Shown in pieces: positions 17,816 through 27,268 of a DNA stretch of 36,568 bases. The notes beneath the pieces are model-generated. The model searched no databases and was not told the DNA's origin. It saw only the letters and a list, made by a program, of their open reading frames with translations. This DNA is from Bacilli bacterium. Its GTDB lineage: Bacteria > Bacillota_I > Bacilli_A > RF39 > UBA660. Numbering within the stretch: the first letter of the stretch is position 1; each line of letters opens with the position of its first letter. The translations under genes were made by a program, and so were the position numbers. Location of the stretch: the NCBI GenBank assembly GCA_022793235.1, contig JAAWCL010000110.1, forward strand, positions 1 through 36,568, read 5' to 3'.

Positions 17816-17979
17816 AAATATGTAAAATTATAGATAAGAAAAATAAATGTATGATAATATAAAATTACAGTCTATAATAACACCAAAAAAGTCTTTAAAA
17901 TAACAATTTAAGGAAAATATTAGACTTTATAGAAAGAATATGTATAATACAGAATTAACGAAAGAAATAGGAGGTTTAA

Positions 17980-19110
17980 ATGAGAATAATAGATAAATTA
18001 AAAAAATTAAAAGATTGTGTAGAAGAAGCAAGAGAGTATTTAAAAGAAGGTAATATTTTAGCAGAGGCCCGTAAAGAGCTAGATGAAGTACAGAAAAATA
18101 CTACTGAAGAAGAGTATGAGATAAAAAAGGAAGAATTTCTAAAATTATATAATAAGTTAAGAGAAAAAGAGGAACAAATGTGGTGGCATCAACTAACAAA
18201 GGAGCAAAGAGATAAATTACATCCACTGGTTTTAACTGTATACAAAATAAAAAATAGAATAGATGGATTTGATTGTAAGGTAATAAAGGATGAAAGAAAG
18301 AGAAAATTCATATCAATTATGCAAGAAAAAAATATAAAGAAATTACAAATATCTTGGAAAACTTTTGAGAAAAAACAAAAAGAAGAAAAAAGACCTGTTA
18401 TATATGTGCTAACTCATGTAGGAAAATATGATATTCAAGTAGTTAGTGAAGCAATAAAAAAACACTATACTCTATTATCAGGTGATTATGAACATATTCA
18501 AGGGACAATTGATGCCATATTCCTAGGAATAAATGGTGTAGAGTATTTTTGTGAAATTGATAAGGAAGAGAGAAAAACTATTCAGCCTAGAATGATCCAA
18601 GATTTACAAAATGGCATTGACTTAATGTACTTTATTGAAGGAACATGGAATATGACTGAAGAATTACCAGTTATCCCTGCTTATTGGGGAGTAGTTGACG
18701 TGGCCAAAAAAGGAAATGCCTTAATAACACCTATAGCGTGTGCTCAATATGATAAGAGATTTAAAACAAATATCGGAGAATATTTCCATATGGAAGACTA
18801 TGGAGAAGGAACAAAAGAAAAAACAAGAGGAATTACCGACTTAAGAGATGAACTAGCAAGGTTAAACTATGAAATTTGGGAGACAGAAGAACCACTAGTA
18901 AGAAGTGAAATACCAGATAACTACTGGGAAGATTACTGCCAAGCAAGGTTTGCTGAATGGCCATATTTTAATCATGAGTATATAAATAAATTAGTATACA
19001 AACCAAAAGGAGTAACAAAAAGAGACGAAGTTTATGAACCTGTAAAAAAATTAGAAATAAACAAGAAAAATGCATTTTTATTTTATAAAAACAATAAAGA
19101 TAGGATTTAA
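17980..19110 (+). CDS. PlsC-like lysophospholipid/glycerol-phosphate acyltransferase
   Basis: 376 residues. The H-x4-D motif is H146-V-G-K-Y-D151; the second conserved block is F-I-E220-G-T-W-N (the F-P-E-G-T-R equivalent) and a third, T-P-I-A, follows about 30 residues on. These mark the LPLAT acyltransferase superfamily. The first ~120 residues are a charged coiled coil (KEEFLKLYNKLREKEEQMWWHQL), not part of the usual enzyme, and no membrane helix is obvious. The acceptor could be a lysophospholipid or a glycolipid. GGAGG lies before ATG; TATAAT at 17943-17948 may be its -10, with a poor -35. Confidence 0.78.
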   Translation: MRIIDKLKKLKDCVEEAREYLKEGNILAEARKELDEVQKNTTEEEYEIKKEEFLKLYNKLREKEEQMWWHQLTKEQRDKLHPLVLTVYKIKNRIDGFDCKVIKDERKRKFISIMQEKNIKKLQISWKTFEKKQKEEKRPVIYVLTHVGKYDIQVVSEAIKKHYTLLSGDYEHIQGTIDAIFLGINGVEYFCEIDKEERKTIQPRMIQDLQNGIDLMYFIEGTWNMTEELPVIPAYWGVVDVAKKGNALITPIACAQYDKRFKTNIGEYFHMEDYGEGTKEKTRGITDLRDELARLNYEIWETEEPLVRSEIPDNYWEDYCQARFAEWPYFNHEYINKLVYKPKGVTKRDEVYEPVKKLEINKKNAFLFYKNNKDRI

Positions 19111-19144
19111 TTCATTTAAATGCCTATTTTTTATTGCTATATTA

Positions 19145-19173
19145 ATGACAAGTAAAAAAAAAAGAGGTATACT
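19145..19173 (+). promoter_or_regulatory. Promoter of the phosphorelay operon
   Basis: ATGACA (19145-19150, 5 of 6), 17-bp spacer containing a run of ten A, TATACT (19168-19173). Confidence 0.6.
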
Positions 19174-19209
19174 TAATATAAAGTAGTAATGAAGTAAAGA
19201 GGTGTAAGA

Positions 19210-21036
19210 GTGTCAAATGGTTATTTAACAGGATGTGGGTTAGTAATATCAATTTTAATTATGTTTATGTTGACATTAAAGAAAAGCATAAAAAATGATG
19301 AAACAAGTATATTCAAAAAAATGTTATTGTGTAATGTTTTAGAATCAATGTCAACAAGTTTGATAGTAATAGTAGCTTTAACAATTAATACAAATTTTCT
19401 ATTTAAAATTTTAAACAGAATAGATGTTATGTTAATTGTGACATGGTGTAGTCTAATGTTTTACTATATTTATGTAATTACAATAGAAAAGAAAGAAAAT
19501 GTAAAAAGATTTATATATATTATAAATGGTATCATCTATACATTAGCCCTTTTCTTAGGAGTAGCAATAATTAATGATAAGGGTATATTAAATTCTACAG
19601 GACCTCTTACATATCTAGGACTTGGAGGAGCATTAATCTATATTTTATTAATGATTTTAATACTATTAGGTTCAAATAAAAGAAAAAATATAGATAAAAA
19701 GAAATATATCCCTCTTTATTTTCTAATTATACTATTAATAATTATTGCAATTCTAAGAATTGTTATACCCGAAATTAACTTTGTTTCTATTGCATTTAGT
19801 CTAATAGATATGATAATGGTCTTTACTATAGAAAATCCAGATGTAAAAATGATAGAGGAGTTAAACATTGCGAAGAAAGAAGCAGAGGTAGCAAATAATG
19901 CTAAAACAGAATTTTTGGCCAACATGTCACATGAAATAAGAACACCACTAAATGCTATAACAGGTTTTTCTCAAGCCTTAGCAGAAGAAGAAGGAATGCC
20001 AGAATCAGCTAAAGAAGATATAAAAGATATAATAATGGCTTCCAATAGTTTGTTAGAAATTGTAAATGGAGTATTAGATATTTCCAAAATAGAAGCAGGA
20101 AAAATAGAAATTATTAATAAAACATATACACCCTTTGATATGTTTAAAGAATTAGAAAGTCTAACAAAAGTAAGAATAGGAGAAAAACCAATAGAACTAA
20201 GAACTTATATAGATGCAACGATTCCAAAAAGACTTTTTGGAGATCATGTAAGAATAAAACAAATTATATTAAACTTACTAACAAATGCTGCAAAATATAC
20301 AGAAGAAGGATACATTGATTTCAAAGTAAGTTCCGTAATAAAAGAAGATGTATGTAGATTAATTATATCAGTAGAAGATACAGGAATGGGAATTAAAACA
20401 GACCAGGTTGATAAACTATTTAATAAATTTAGTAGGTTAGATGAAGAAAAAAACATAACAATAGAAGGAACAGGACTAGGGCTTGCTATAACAAAGAAAT
20501 TACTAGAATTAATGAATGGAAAGATAACAGTTCAAAGTATTTATGGAGAAGGTTCTAAGTTTACAGCTTATATCGATCAAAAAATAGTAAGAGAAGAACA
20601 AAAAGAAGAAAACATAGAAGAAGTAATAGAAAATCTCGAAACACAAAACGAAACACAAAGTTCCACACTAGATAATAGAAAAGTATTAATAGTAGATGAC
20701 AACAAATTAAATTTAAAAGTAGCACAAAAACTTCTTTCAAAATATAATCTTTTAGTAACAACATTAGAAAGTGGTGTAGAATGTATAGAACATATTGAAA
20801 GAGGAGAACAATATGATATTATATTATTAGATGATATGATGCCAAAAATGAGTGGAAAAGAAACTTTAAAAAAATTAAAAGAAAATGAAAATTTTAAAAT
20901 ACCAACTATTGCTCTAACAGCAAATGCTATTTCAGGAATGAAAGAAGAATACTTAGCTCTAGGTTTTGACGACTACTTAGCAAAACCAATAGAAAAAATA
21001 GAATTAGAAAGAGTATTAAAAGAATACTTAGATTAA
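19210..21036 (+). CDS. Hybrid sensor histidine kinase (6-7 TM sensor, HisKA, HATPase_c, receiver)
   Basis: 608 residues starting at GTG, supported by AGAGGTG. Residues 1-205 have about seven membrane helices and no large outer loop, so the signal is sensed in or at the membrane. The H-box is N-M-S-H241-E-I-R-T-P-L-N. ATP-binding motifs follow: [23 protein letters not shown]. The C-terminal receiver has V-D-D-N near 497, phospho-acceptor D541 (D-I-I-L-L-D541-D-M-M-P), T in A-L-T-A-N and K in L-A-K-P. A Glu/Gln-rich linker joins the parts. The next gene, 21 bases on, carries the HPt domain needed to pass on the phosphate. Confidence 0.93.
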   Translation: MSNGYLTGCGLVISILIMFMLTLKKSIKNDETSIFKKMLLCNVLESMSTSLIVIVALTINTNFLFKILNRIDVMLIVTWCSLMFYYIYVITIEKKENVKRFIYIINGIIYTLALFLGVAIINDKGILNSTGPLTYLGLGGALIYILLMILILLGSNKRKNIDKKKYIPLYFLIILLIIIAILRIVIPEINFVSIAFSLIDMIMVFTIENPDVKMIEELNIAKKEAEVANNAKTEFLANMSHEIRTPLNAITGFSQALAEEEGMPESAKEDIKDIIMASNSLLEIVNGVLDISKIEAGKIEIINKTYTPFDMFKELESLTKVRIGEKPIELRTYIDATIPKRLFGDHVRIKQIILNLLTNAAKYTEEGYIDFKVSSVIKEDVCRLIISVEDTGMGIKTDQVDKLFNKFSRLDEEKNITIEGTGLGLAITKKLLELMNGKITVQSIYGEGSKFTAYIDQKIVREEQKEENIEEVIENLETQNETQSSTLDNRKVLIVDDNKLNLKVAQKLLSKYNLLVTTLESGVECIEHIERGEQYDIILLDDMMPKMSGKETLKKLKENENFKIPTIALTANAISGMKEEYLALGFDDYLAKPIEKIELERVLKEYLD

Positions 21037-21057
21037 AAATGAAAGGGAGAAGGAAAA

Positions 21058-21816
21058 ATGAAAGATAAAGAATTTTTAATTCAAAATGGTGTAAATGTCG
21101 AAAAAAGTCTAGAATTGTTTGGAGATATGGAAACATACAATGATACGCTAAAAGTATTTATAGAAGATATAGTATCAAAAAAAGAAAATTTAAATAAATA
21201 TAAAGAAATAGCAGATATGGCAAATTATGCGATATATGCTCATTCAATTAAAAGTGATGCCAGATATTTTGGATTTGATCATTTATCAGAATTAGCCCTA
21301 AATCATGAAATGGCTGGAAAACAAAATAATATGTATTATGTAACAAATAATTATGAAGAATTTATGAAAGAATTAGCCAGAATAGAAAGAGTTTGCCATG
21401 AATATATGAATATACCTGTTGTGAAGGAAGAACAAATAATTACTATTAAAGATGAAGCCATTCTAGTAGTAGATGATTCTCCAGTAATTAAAAAGTTCAT
21501 TCAAAATATATTTCATGATAAATATCAAATTATTGAAGCAAGTGATGGAATAGAAGCTATTAATAATCTAGCTACAAACCCAAAAATTAATAAAATGCTA
21601 CTAGATTTAAATATGCCAAATTGCAATGGTTTTGATGTACTAAATTATCTAAGTCAAAATAATTTATTTACAAAAATAAAAGTAACAGTTATTACAGGAA
21701 TAGGAAATTATGATATTGTAGAACAAGCAAAAAAATATCCAATAAAAGGAGTCTTATTAAAACCCTTTAATGAAAGAGACATTAAAAATGCTTTAGAAGA
21801 AACAGAAATACTATAA
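21058..21816 (+). CDS. HPt-receiver phosphorelay protein without output domain
   Basis: 252 residues. The N-terminal HPt domain has the phosphorylated His in A-H62-S-I-K-S-D-A-R-Y-F-G. A receiver follows from about residue 135: V-V-D-D-S, D183 in L-L-D183-L-N-M-P, T in V-I-T-G, and K in L-L-K-P-F. No DNA-binding, GGDEF or other output domain is attached. The order HPt then REC in one chain, made next to a hybrid kinase, suggests a route kinase H - kinase D - HPt H62 - D183, with the last receiver acting by protein contact or as a phosphate sink. AGGGAGAAGG precedes ATG. Confidence 0.9.
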   Translation: MKDKEFLIQNGVNVEKSLELFGDMETYNDTLKVFIEDIVSKKENLNKYKEIADMANYAIYAHSIKSDARYFGFDHLSELALNHEMAGKQNNMYYVTNNYEEFMKELARIERVCHEYMNIPVVKEEQIITIKDEAILVVDDSPVIKKFIQNIFHDKYQIIEASDGIEAINNLATNPKINKMLLDLNMPNCNGFDVLNYLSQNNLFTKIKVTVITGIGNYDIVEQAKKYPIKGVLLKPFNERDIKNALEETEIL

Positions 21817-21821
21817 AAATG

Positions 21822-21843
21822 AAGTAGAGAAATCTACTTTTTT
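21822..21843 (+). terminator. Intrinsic terminator of the phosphorelay operon
   Basis: 7-bp stem AAGTAGA (21822-21828) / TCTACTT (21833-21839), GAAA tetraloop, then T run. Confidence 0.85.
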
Positions 21844-21854
21844 ATCTGTATCGA

Positions 21855-21883
21855 TTGATGATATTTCCAATTTGGTATATAAT
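21855..21883 (+). promoter_or_regulatory. Sigma-A promoter of the GT2 glycosyltransferase
   Basis: TTGATG (21855-21860), 17-bp spacer, perfect TATAAT (21878-21883). Confidence 0.7.
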
Positions 21884-21917
21884 AGATGAAGGTTAAACGT
21901 TAGAAGTAGGTGGTAAA

Positions 21918-22859
21918 ATGCAAAAAGAAAAAATATCGATTGTAATTCCTTGTTACAATGAGCAAGAAACCATACCTATTTTTTATAAGGAAGTAACTAA
22001 AATAGCAGATGAAATGAAGGATTTAGATTTTGAACTTTTATTTATAAATGATGGTTCAAATGATAATACGTTAAATAAAATAAAGGAATTAGTCAAAATA
22101 GATACAAGAGTAAGATTTATATCTTTCTCAAGAAATTTTGGTAAAGAAGCTGCAATCTATGCAGGGCTAGAACAAGCAGTAGGAGATTATGTAACAATAA
22201 TGGATGCAGATTTGCAAGATCCACCTTCAATGTTAAAAGAAATGTATCAAGTACTAAAAATAGAGAAGTATGATATGGCAGGAACTAGAAGAGTTACAAG
22301 AAAAGGAGAACCACCTATACGAAGTTTTTTTGCTAGATGTTTCTATAAAATAATCAATAAAACCTCAAATATAGAAATGATAGATGGTGCAAGAGACTAT
22401 AGATTAATGACAAGGCAAGTAGTAAATGCAGTTCTTTTATTAAAGGAATATAATAGATACTCGAAGGGGCTATTTAGTTTTGTAGGATTCAAAACTAAAT
22501 GGTTAGAATATGAGAATGTAAAAAGAGTAGCAGGAGAATCAAAATGGTCCTTCTGGAAATTATTTTTGTATGCAATTGAAGGAATAGTAGCTTTTACAAC
22601 AGTTCCACTATCTATAGCAGCTATACTAGGGTTAGTAATTTGTATTGTATCTTTTATAGCCATCATTTTTATAATTGTCAAAACAATAATATTTACAGAT
22701 CCAGTAGGTGGTTGGCCATCACTTGTTTGCATTTTATTGTTTATGAGTGGAATACAACTACTTTGTATGGGAATAATAGGAAAATATTTAGCAAAAACAT
22801 ATTTAGAAACAAAAAAAAGACCCATCTATATTATAAAAGAAACAGAAAAAGATCTATAA
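21918..22859 (+). CDS. GtrB/DPM1-like polyprenyl-phosphate glycosyltransferase (GT2)
   Basis: 313 residues. The GT-A domain starts I-V-I-P-C-Y-N-E-Q-E and has F-I-N-D-G-S-N-D, the S-R-N-F-G-K-E-A-A motif and the metal-binding M-D-A-D-L-Q-D-P-P near residue 96. Two membrane helices lie at about 230-255 and 265-290. This is the GtrB/YkcC/YkoT group, which loads a sugar from UDP or GDP onto undecaprenyl phosphate on the inner face. The lipid-linked sugar would then be used by a GT-C enzyme outside, such as the protein at 13562. It is transcribed alone. Confidence 0.92.
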   Translation: MQKEKISIVIPCYNEQETIPIFYKEVTKIADEMKDLDFELLFINDGSNDNTLNKIKELVKIDTRVRFISFSRNFGKEAAIYAGLEQAVGDYVTIMDADLQDPPSMLKEMYQVLKIEKYDMAGTRRVTRKGEPPIRSFFARCFYKIINKTSNIEMIDGARDYRLMTRQVVNAVLLLKEYNRYSKGLFSFVGFKTKWLEYENVKRVAGESKWSFWKLFLYAIEGIVAFTTVPLSIAAILGLVICIVSFIAIIFIIVKTIIFTDPVGGWPSLVCILLFMSGIQLLCMGIIGKYLAKTYLETKKRPIYIIKETEKDL

Positions 22860-22879
22860 TGGAATGGGTCTTCTTTTTT
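22817..22879 (+). terminator. Long-loop intrinsic terminator straddling the stop codon
   Basis: 9-bp perfect stem AAGACCCAT (22817-22825) / ATGGGTCTT (22864-22872), then CTTTTTT. The 5' arm is inside the end of the glycosyltransferase coding region; the loop is about 38 bases. Confidence 0.65.
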
Positions 22880-22925
22880 GCATAAAAAAGGAAAACTGCA
22901 AGAAATAAAAAATACTTTTCAAGAG

Positions 22926-22954
22926 TTCACATCTAAAAATTTCCATGATATAAT
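22926..22954 (+). promoter_or_regulatory. Extended -10 promoter of the prepilin-like gene
   Basis: TTCACA (22926-22931), 17-bp spacer ending in TGA, TATAAT (22949-22954). Its position supports the GTG start at 22980 and excludes upstream starts. Confidence 0.7.
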
Positions 22955-22979
22955 AAATTATAGAGTAGAGGTGGATAAA

Positions 22980-25772
22980 GTGAAAAGAATAAGAAATAAT
23001 AGGGCATTTACGCTAGTAGAACTTTTAGCTACCATAATAATTATAGGAGTTTTAAGTGGTACAGCAGTGGTTGGAGTATCAAAAAATATAACAAAGTCGC
23101 ATGAGAAATATTGCGATTCACAAGTAGATATGCTAAGAATAGCAGGAAAAGATTATTTTAATGATCATTTAACACTTTTGCCAATGAGTATAGGAAAAGA
23201 TAGTTGTGTCACTTTAAATACCCTGATAAATAGCAAATATATAGAAATAATGAAAGATTATAATAATAACACTTGTAATCAGACAAATACCAAAGTATGT
23301 GCCATAATGAATACAAAAAATAGTTATTACTATACAACTTATCTAGATTGTAGTGGATGTAATGCAAACAATAATAAAACAAACTCTTCATCTACACCTA
23401 AAATAGAATTTAGTCCAAATAGTGCAAACAATGTAAAGAATAAAGATATAACAGTAAAAATGCAACTAACAGATCCAGAGTATCCAATAATAAGCTATGC
23501 TTACAAAATATATCAAGTAACAGAAGGTGGAGACGTAGAAGTAGAATCAATCGATTTTAAAGAATACAAAGGAAGCGATATCAAAATAAAATTGAACAAA
23601 AAGGGAACCTATTACATAAAAGGATATGCTTATAACTCTAAGGGTGGGTACAAAGAACAAACAAGTGGAAGATATAATTTGAAATATACAATTGGAACCA
23701 GTGGAAACTCAGGAACATGTAATGGCCAGATATCAATAACAGCCAAGAAAAATGATGAAGGAGTAATAGCAAAAGTAAATTCAAAAGAATGGATGAAAGG
23801 AAGTCTTTCTATAACAGTACAGCGAAAAGGAGATATAGAAAGTTATGATATTTATATTGCAAAACTAAATGCAGTATATAAAAATCCAATAGATTATGAT
23901 AACTTAAACTATGTAAAAGTAGTCTCTAAAGCAACAGCAAATAGTAGAACCATTACATACCCTGCAACAGATACGGGAAAATACATTGTCTATGTCATAG
24001 GATACAATGATCAAGGAGATGTGTGTTCGACTATGGCAGACACCAAAGCAGGGAAAACAGAGTTTTATCAAGATAATACAGACCCTTCTTGTGAAACACT
24101 AGGAGCCCCTGGTAGATGGGTAAACTACCCAGTAACTTTAACACCAAAATGTACAGACCTAGATAGTGGCTGTGATCATTCTAAAAGTAGTAGTAACACG
24201 ATAGCAATAGAGTTTAATGACCTAGCCAGTCCAGGAAGAGTTTATGATAATGTAGGAAATTATACAACATGCCCTTATGTGTTAGTACAAATTGATATGA
24301 CTAAACCAGTCTGTGAAATGAATGGAGAAGGAGAAGAAGGAAATAATGATTACTACGTAAGTGATTTATATGTAAGATTAACAGCCTATGATCCTGGATC
24401 CATATCAAGCGGATTAAAAGGTTATGCTATAGATGATGCAAGAGAGGCAGCCTTTTATGAAGCAAACCATGGAAAGAAAATGGATGGAGAATTAAGAACC
24501 GAAGAAACAGGAATATATTATCATAATAGATATTGTTCTGCAGTAGATAATGCTGGAAATGAAAGTGATTTCTGGGTACCTGATGCTGAAGGAGATATAT
24601 GGTTTGGTGGAGAACTTTGGTATACAGAACGTGGAAATTTAAAATATAGGATAGATAAAACCCCTCCAACTTATGAGATAAGCCTAAGTGGTGAAAGAAT
24701 AGGAGGAGGATATGCAGATGGAGGAATCTTATCTGTTAAATGCAGCGACGAAGGAGGAAGTGGTGTCGCAGATGGAGATAAAATTTTATCACTTTCAGGA
24801 TCAGTTGTTGAACTAAGAGGATTCTGTGAAGATATGGCAGGAAACCAATCAGAAGAGTATTATAGAATGCTGAAAAAATGTGCCAGTCCAACATGTGGTC
24901 CTAAAAAATGTAGAAATAAGGCCTGTGGAGTAGAGTCCTACAGAACTTGTAGTAGCTATGCCTGTGGAAGTTATTGCTCTAGCTGGTATGATCCAAGTGT
25001 AGGTGGTGGTTGTGCCAGTTGGAGTCCTTATACATGTACCCATTCCAGTTGTGGAGTAGCAAGCTATAGAGAATGTGAGACACCTGCTTGCGGTTATAAA
25101 GACTGTTGGGTAGAAGAAGGAGACACTTGCACAACAGGGGGAGGACCAACTAGTACAGGAGGTGGTTCAGATGATCCACCAATAGCAGTACCGCCATCGA
25201 AACCAGAGAAAGAAAAAGATAAAGAAAAACCAAAATGCAGCACCTATTTTGGAGGGAATAAAAAATGGAAAAAAAGTGGCTATGTAGAAGTAGGAGTCAA
25301 CTGTATTGATTCAGGTTCTGGTTGTAAACAAGCAAAAGTAACCAAAAGAATTTCAAACGAAGCAAAAACAAAAAAAGTCTCCTTTACAATAGAAGATAAA
25401 GCAGGGAATAAAACAACATGTACACACGAATTTGACATTTATATTGACAAAACCCCACCAACGATTTCTTTCGGAGGAATGACAAATGTCAATAAAGACA
25501 ATTACCAAACACAATGTCCAGGATATCCAGATATGATTATGCGAGTAGATGGAAATGTAAAAGATAATTTAAGTGGAATTGATAAATCTAAATCAAAATA
25601 TACAATTGGACCAGATTCCAATGAAACCAGAGATTACCCTACTGTTGTTGGAGAAGGAAGCAAGAGCGGAACAGATGGATTTTGTTCAAGAAAAAAGAGC
25701 TTGTATGTTAGATATACTCTCTGTGATTTAGCAGGAAATTGTAATAATGGAACCCATAGTAAAAGTTATTAA
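22980..25772 (+). CDS. Prepilin-type, cysteine-rich Ig-like surface protein
   Basis: 930 residues from GTG 22980 (AGAGGTGG upstream). The N-terminus has a class III/type IV prepilin signal: basic MKRIRNNRA, then F-T-L-V-E-L-L with Glu at +5 after the likely A9/F10 cut, and a hydrophobic stretch to ~30. A pseudopilin-like section with C-x-x-C ends near 125. Ig-like or fibronectin-like modules follow, each opened by D-x-T-x-P-x-C or D-K-T-P-P-T (about 365, 438, 558, 822). Residues ~634-717 hold 14 cysteines with two copies of C-G-V-x-S-Y-R-x-C. A Gly/Ser/Pro-rich and K/E-rich linker (PPSKPEKEKDKEKPKC) comes next. Very long for a pilin, it is more likely a tip adhesin. No PilD, PilB or PilC gene is in the window. 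Confidence 0.8.
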   Translation: MKRIRNNRAFTLVELLATIIIIGVLSGTAVVGVSKNITKSHEKYCDSQVDMLRIAGKDYFNDHLTLLPMSIGKDSCVTLNTLINSKYIEIMKDYNNNTCNQTNTKVCAIMNTKNSYYYTTYLDCSGCNANNNKTNSSSTPKIEFSPNSANNVKNKDITVKMQLTDPEYPIISYAYKIYQVTEGGDVEVESIDFKEYKGSDIKIKLNKKGTYYIKGYAYNSKGGYKEQTSGRYNLKYTIGTSGNSGTCNGQISITAKKNDEGVIAKVNSKEWMKGSLSITVQRKGDIESYDIYIAKLNAVYKNPIDYDNLNYVKVVSKATANSRTITYPATDTGKYIVYVIGYNDQGDVCSTMADTKAGKTEFYQDNTDPSCETLGAPGRWVNYPVTLTPKCTDLDSGCDHSKSSSNTIAIEFNDLASPGRVYDNVGNYTTCPYVLVQIDMTKPVCEMNGEGEEGNNDYYVSDLYVRLTAYDPGSISSGLKGYAIDDAREAAFYEANHGKKMDGELRTEETGIYYHNRYCSAVDNAGNESDFWVPDAEGDIWFGGELWYTERGNLKYRIDKTPPTYEISLSGERIGGGYADGGILSVKCSDEGGSGVADGDKILSLSGSVVELRGFCEDMAGNQSEEYYRMLKKCASPTCGPKKCRNKACGVESYRTCSSYACGSYCSSWYDPSVGGGCASWSPYTCTHSSCGVASYRECETPACGYKDCWVEEGDTCTTGGGPTSTGGGSDDPPIAVPPSKPEKEKDKEKPKCSTYFGGNKKWKKSGYVEVGVNCIDSGSGCKQAKVTKRISNEAKTKKVSFTIEDKAGNKTTCTHEFDIYIDKTPPTISFGGMTNVNKDNYQTQCPGYPDMIMRVDGNVKDNLSGIDKSKSKYTIGPDSNETRDYPTVVGEGSKSGTDGFCSRKKSLYVRYTLCDLAGNCNNGTHSKSY
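24924..25106 (+). repeat. Two copies of a cysteine motif inside the prepilin-like protein
   Basis: Copy 1 at 24924-24977 reads CGVESYRTCSSYACGSYC; copy 2 at 25050-25106 reads CGVASYRECETPACGYKDC. The spacing of the first three cysteines and the SYR and ACG blocks are kept, while third-position bases differ, so the duplication is old. Confidence 0.75.
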
Positions 25773-25790
25773 TAAGTGTACTGAAAAGTG

Positions 25791-25826
25791 ACTATTCAAA
25801 TAAAAAATGAATAGTTCTTTTATTTT
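25791..25826 (+). terminator. Intrinsic terminator of the prepilin-like gene
   Basis: 8-bp stem ACTATTCA (25791-25798) / TGAATAGT (25808-25815), nine-base loop, then TCTTTTATTTTT. Confidence 0.75.
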
Positions 25827-25886
25827 TAAATGAAAAAAGTAAACATATAAAAAGACATGTCTACTTATAAGAAATAAAAATAATAA

Positions 25887-27047
25887 TTAAATTTCTCCTC
25901 TATTTTTGGATAAATGGTTGTAGTAAAAAATAAGTCCCAAATAAATACTAACAGCAGGGTAAATAAGTACATGACCAGATGTCTCACTAATTAAAAGAAA
26001 GAATAAAAAGGAAAGCAAATAAACATTTCTAATTCTAGATTTATAACCATAATAAAGAATAAAAATAACAATCAAAATAAAACCAAGCACTCCATATTTA
26101 TAAAATAAATCAAAAAAATCAATCTCAACATCTTTACGATTTTGATCATATTTAAGACCAAATACCTTTTCATGAAAAGAAGAATGCTTGTAAAAACCAT
26201 GATTCTTTTCAATAAAACTAAAACGATCATTAAAAAGAACCTTGTTGATACCTTTTAAAGAAAAAATATGTTCCACTTCAAAAAATTCAGCTTGAACCAA
26301 AGCATTTTTATAAGCTCTAGTTTTTGTAATAGCAAGACTACTAAGAATCATAATAAAAATAATAACAATTAAAATAGGAAGTTTTCTTTTTCCTCTAAAA
26401 TAATAAGAAAAAGGAGTATACAGAAAATATAAAAAAGTAATAATACAACCAAGTAACATCACCTTAGTACCTGTAAGCATTCCAACAATCGAAATAAGTA
26501 AAGTAATAAGAATACAAGATATATAATTTTTATTTTGAGACAGAAAATATAAAACAAGAGGAAGTAGAATAATTAATATGGCACTAAATTCATTAATAGA
26601 ATGAAAGAGTCCAATAAATCCCTCTTTATCAACCCCTACCTCGTATACAGCATGAGAAAGATTAAAAAAATAACAAAAAAGAAATAGTCCTATATAAGAA
26701 AATAAAATAGAAAAAATAACTTTTGGTGGAATATTTTCCATATAATAATAAAAAAATAAAGTTGTAAAAGGCAAATAAAAGAGTTTAAAAGAAAAATTTA
26801 TAGATTGTAATAAAGAGTAATCATATAAAAACAAATAACTGATAAAATAAATAAATAAAATAGTCGTTAAAAGAAGCGCAGATTTTTGACTATTTTTATG
26901 CATTAGAGTATAGAAAATAACACTAATCAAAAAAATCCCTCTTATAAGAATATGAATATTTCCAGCTAGACCACTACCTGCATAAATATCTAAAAAAGGT
27001 TGTAAAATAAGAAATACAATGACAAATAATCTAAACTTCTTTTCCAA
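25887..27047 (-). CDS. O-antigen ligase / Wzy polymerase-like membrane protein
   Basis: About 386 residues with ten to eleven membrane helices. One large outer loop around residues 240-315 (LVQAEFFEVEHIFSLKGINKVLFNDRF ... EIDFFDLFYKYGVLGF) contains the E-x-D ... Y-G-x-x-G pattern typical of the Wzy_C/WaaL superfamily. The reaction would be joining of undecaprenyl-linked glycans or their transfer to an acceptor outside the membrane. A GTG at 27056 is in frame but touches its AGGA sequence; TTG at 27047 lies eight bases after AGGAAG and is the better start. It is the only minus-strand envelope gene here, with its own promoter at 27068-27096. Confidence 0.75.
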   Translation of the reverse strand: MEKKFRLFVIVFLILQPFLDIYAGSGLAGNIHILIRGIFLISVIFYTLMHKNSQKSALLLTTILFIYFISYLFLYDYSLLQSINFSFKLFYLPFTTLFFYYYMENIPPKVIFSILFSYIGLFLFCYFFNLSHAVYEVGVDKEGFIGLFHSINEFSAILIILLPLVLYFLSQNKNYISCILITLLISIVGMLTGTKVMLLGCIITFLYFLYTPFSYYFRGKRKLPILIVIIFIMILSSLAITKTRAYKNALVQAEFFEVEHIFSLKGINKVLFNDRFSFIEKNHGFYKHSSFHEKVFGLKYDQNRKDVEIDFFDLFYKYGVLGFILIVIFILYYGYKSRIRNVYLLSFLFFLLISETSGHVLIYPAVSIYLGLIFYYNHLSKNRGEI

Positions 27048-27067
27048 AATAGTCACTTCCTAACATT

Positions 27068-27096
27068 ATTTTATATTATTAATATAGCTTTTACAA
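27068..27096 (-). promoter_or_regulatory. Promoter of the Wzy-like gene
   Basis: Minus strand: TTGTAA (27096-27091), 17-bp spacer, TAAAAT (27073-27068). Confidence 0.6.
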
Positions 27097-27218
27097 GAAG
27101 AATTTAAACATAAAAGGCCAACCAAATAGAATGAAATAAAATGTACATAGTATTTACAAAAAAAATAATTTTATTTACAGATATAAGAATCGAAAATTTA
27201 CAAATTTCTATCTTTTCA

Positions 27219-27246
27219 TTGACTAAAATAAGAAGTAAGCTATAAT
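27219..27246 (+). promoter_or_regulatory. Sigma-A promoter
   Basis: TTGACT (27219-27224), 16-bp spacer, perfect TATAAT (27241-27246). Confidence 0.75.
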
Positions 27247-27268
27247 TTAATTAATGAGGTGGCGTTTT

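Noticed and set aside
22397-22825. 142-codon minus-strand ORF
   Set aside because: Antisense to the well-conserved glycosyltransferase domain and lacking start signals.
22878-22979. TTG start at 22878 for the prepilin-like gene
   Set aside because: It lies in the terminator T tract and upstream of the promoter at 22926-22954; GTG 22980 has the binding site and puts the prepilin signal at the N-terminus.
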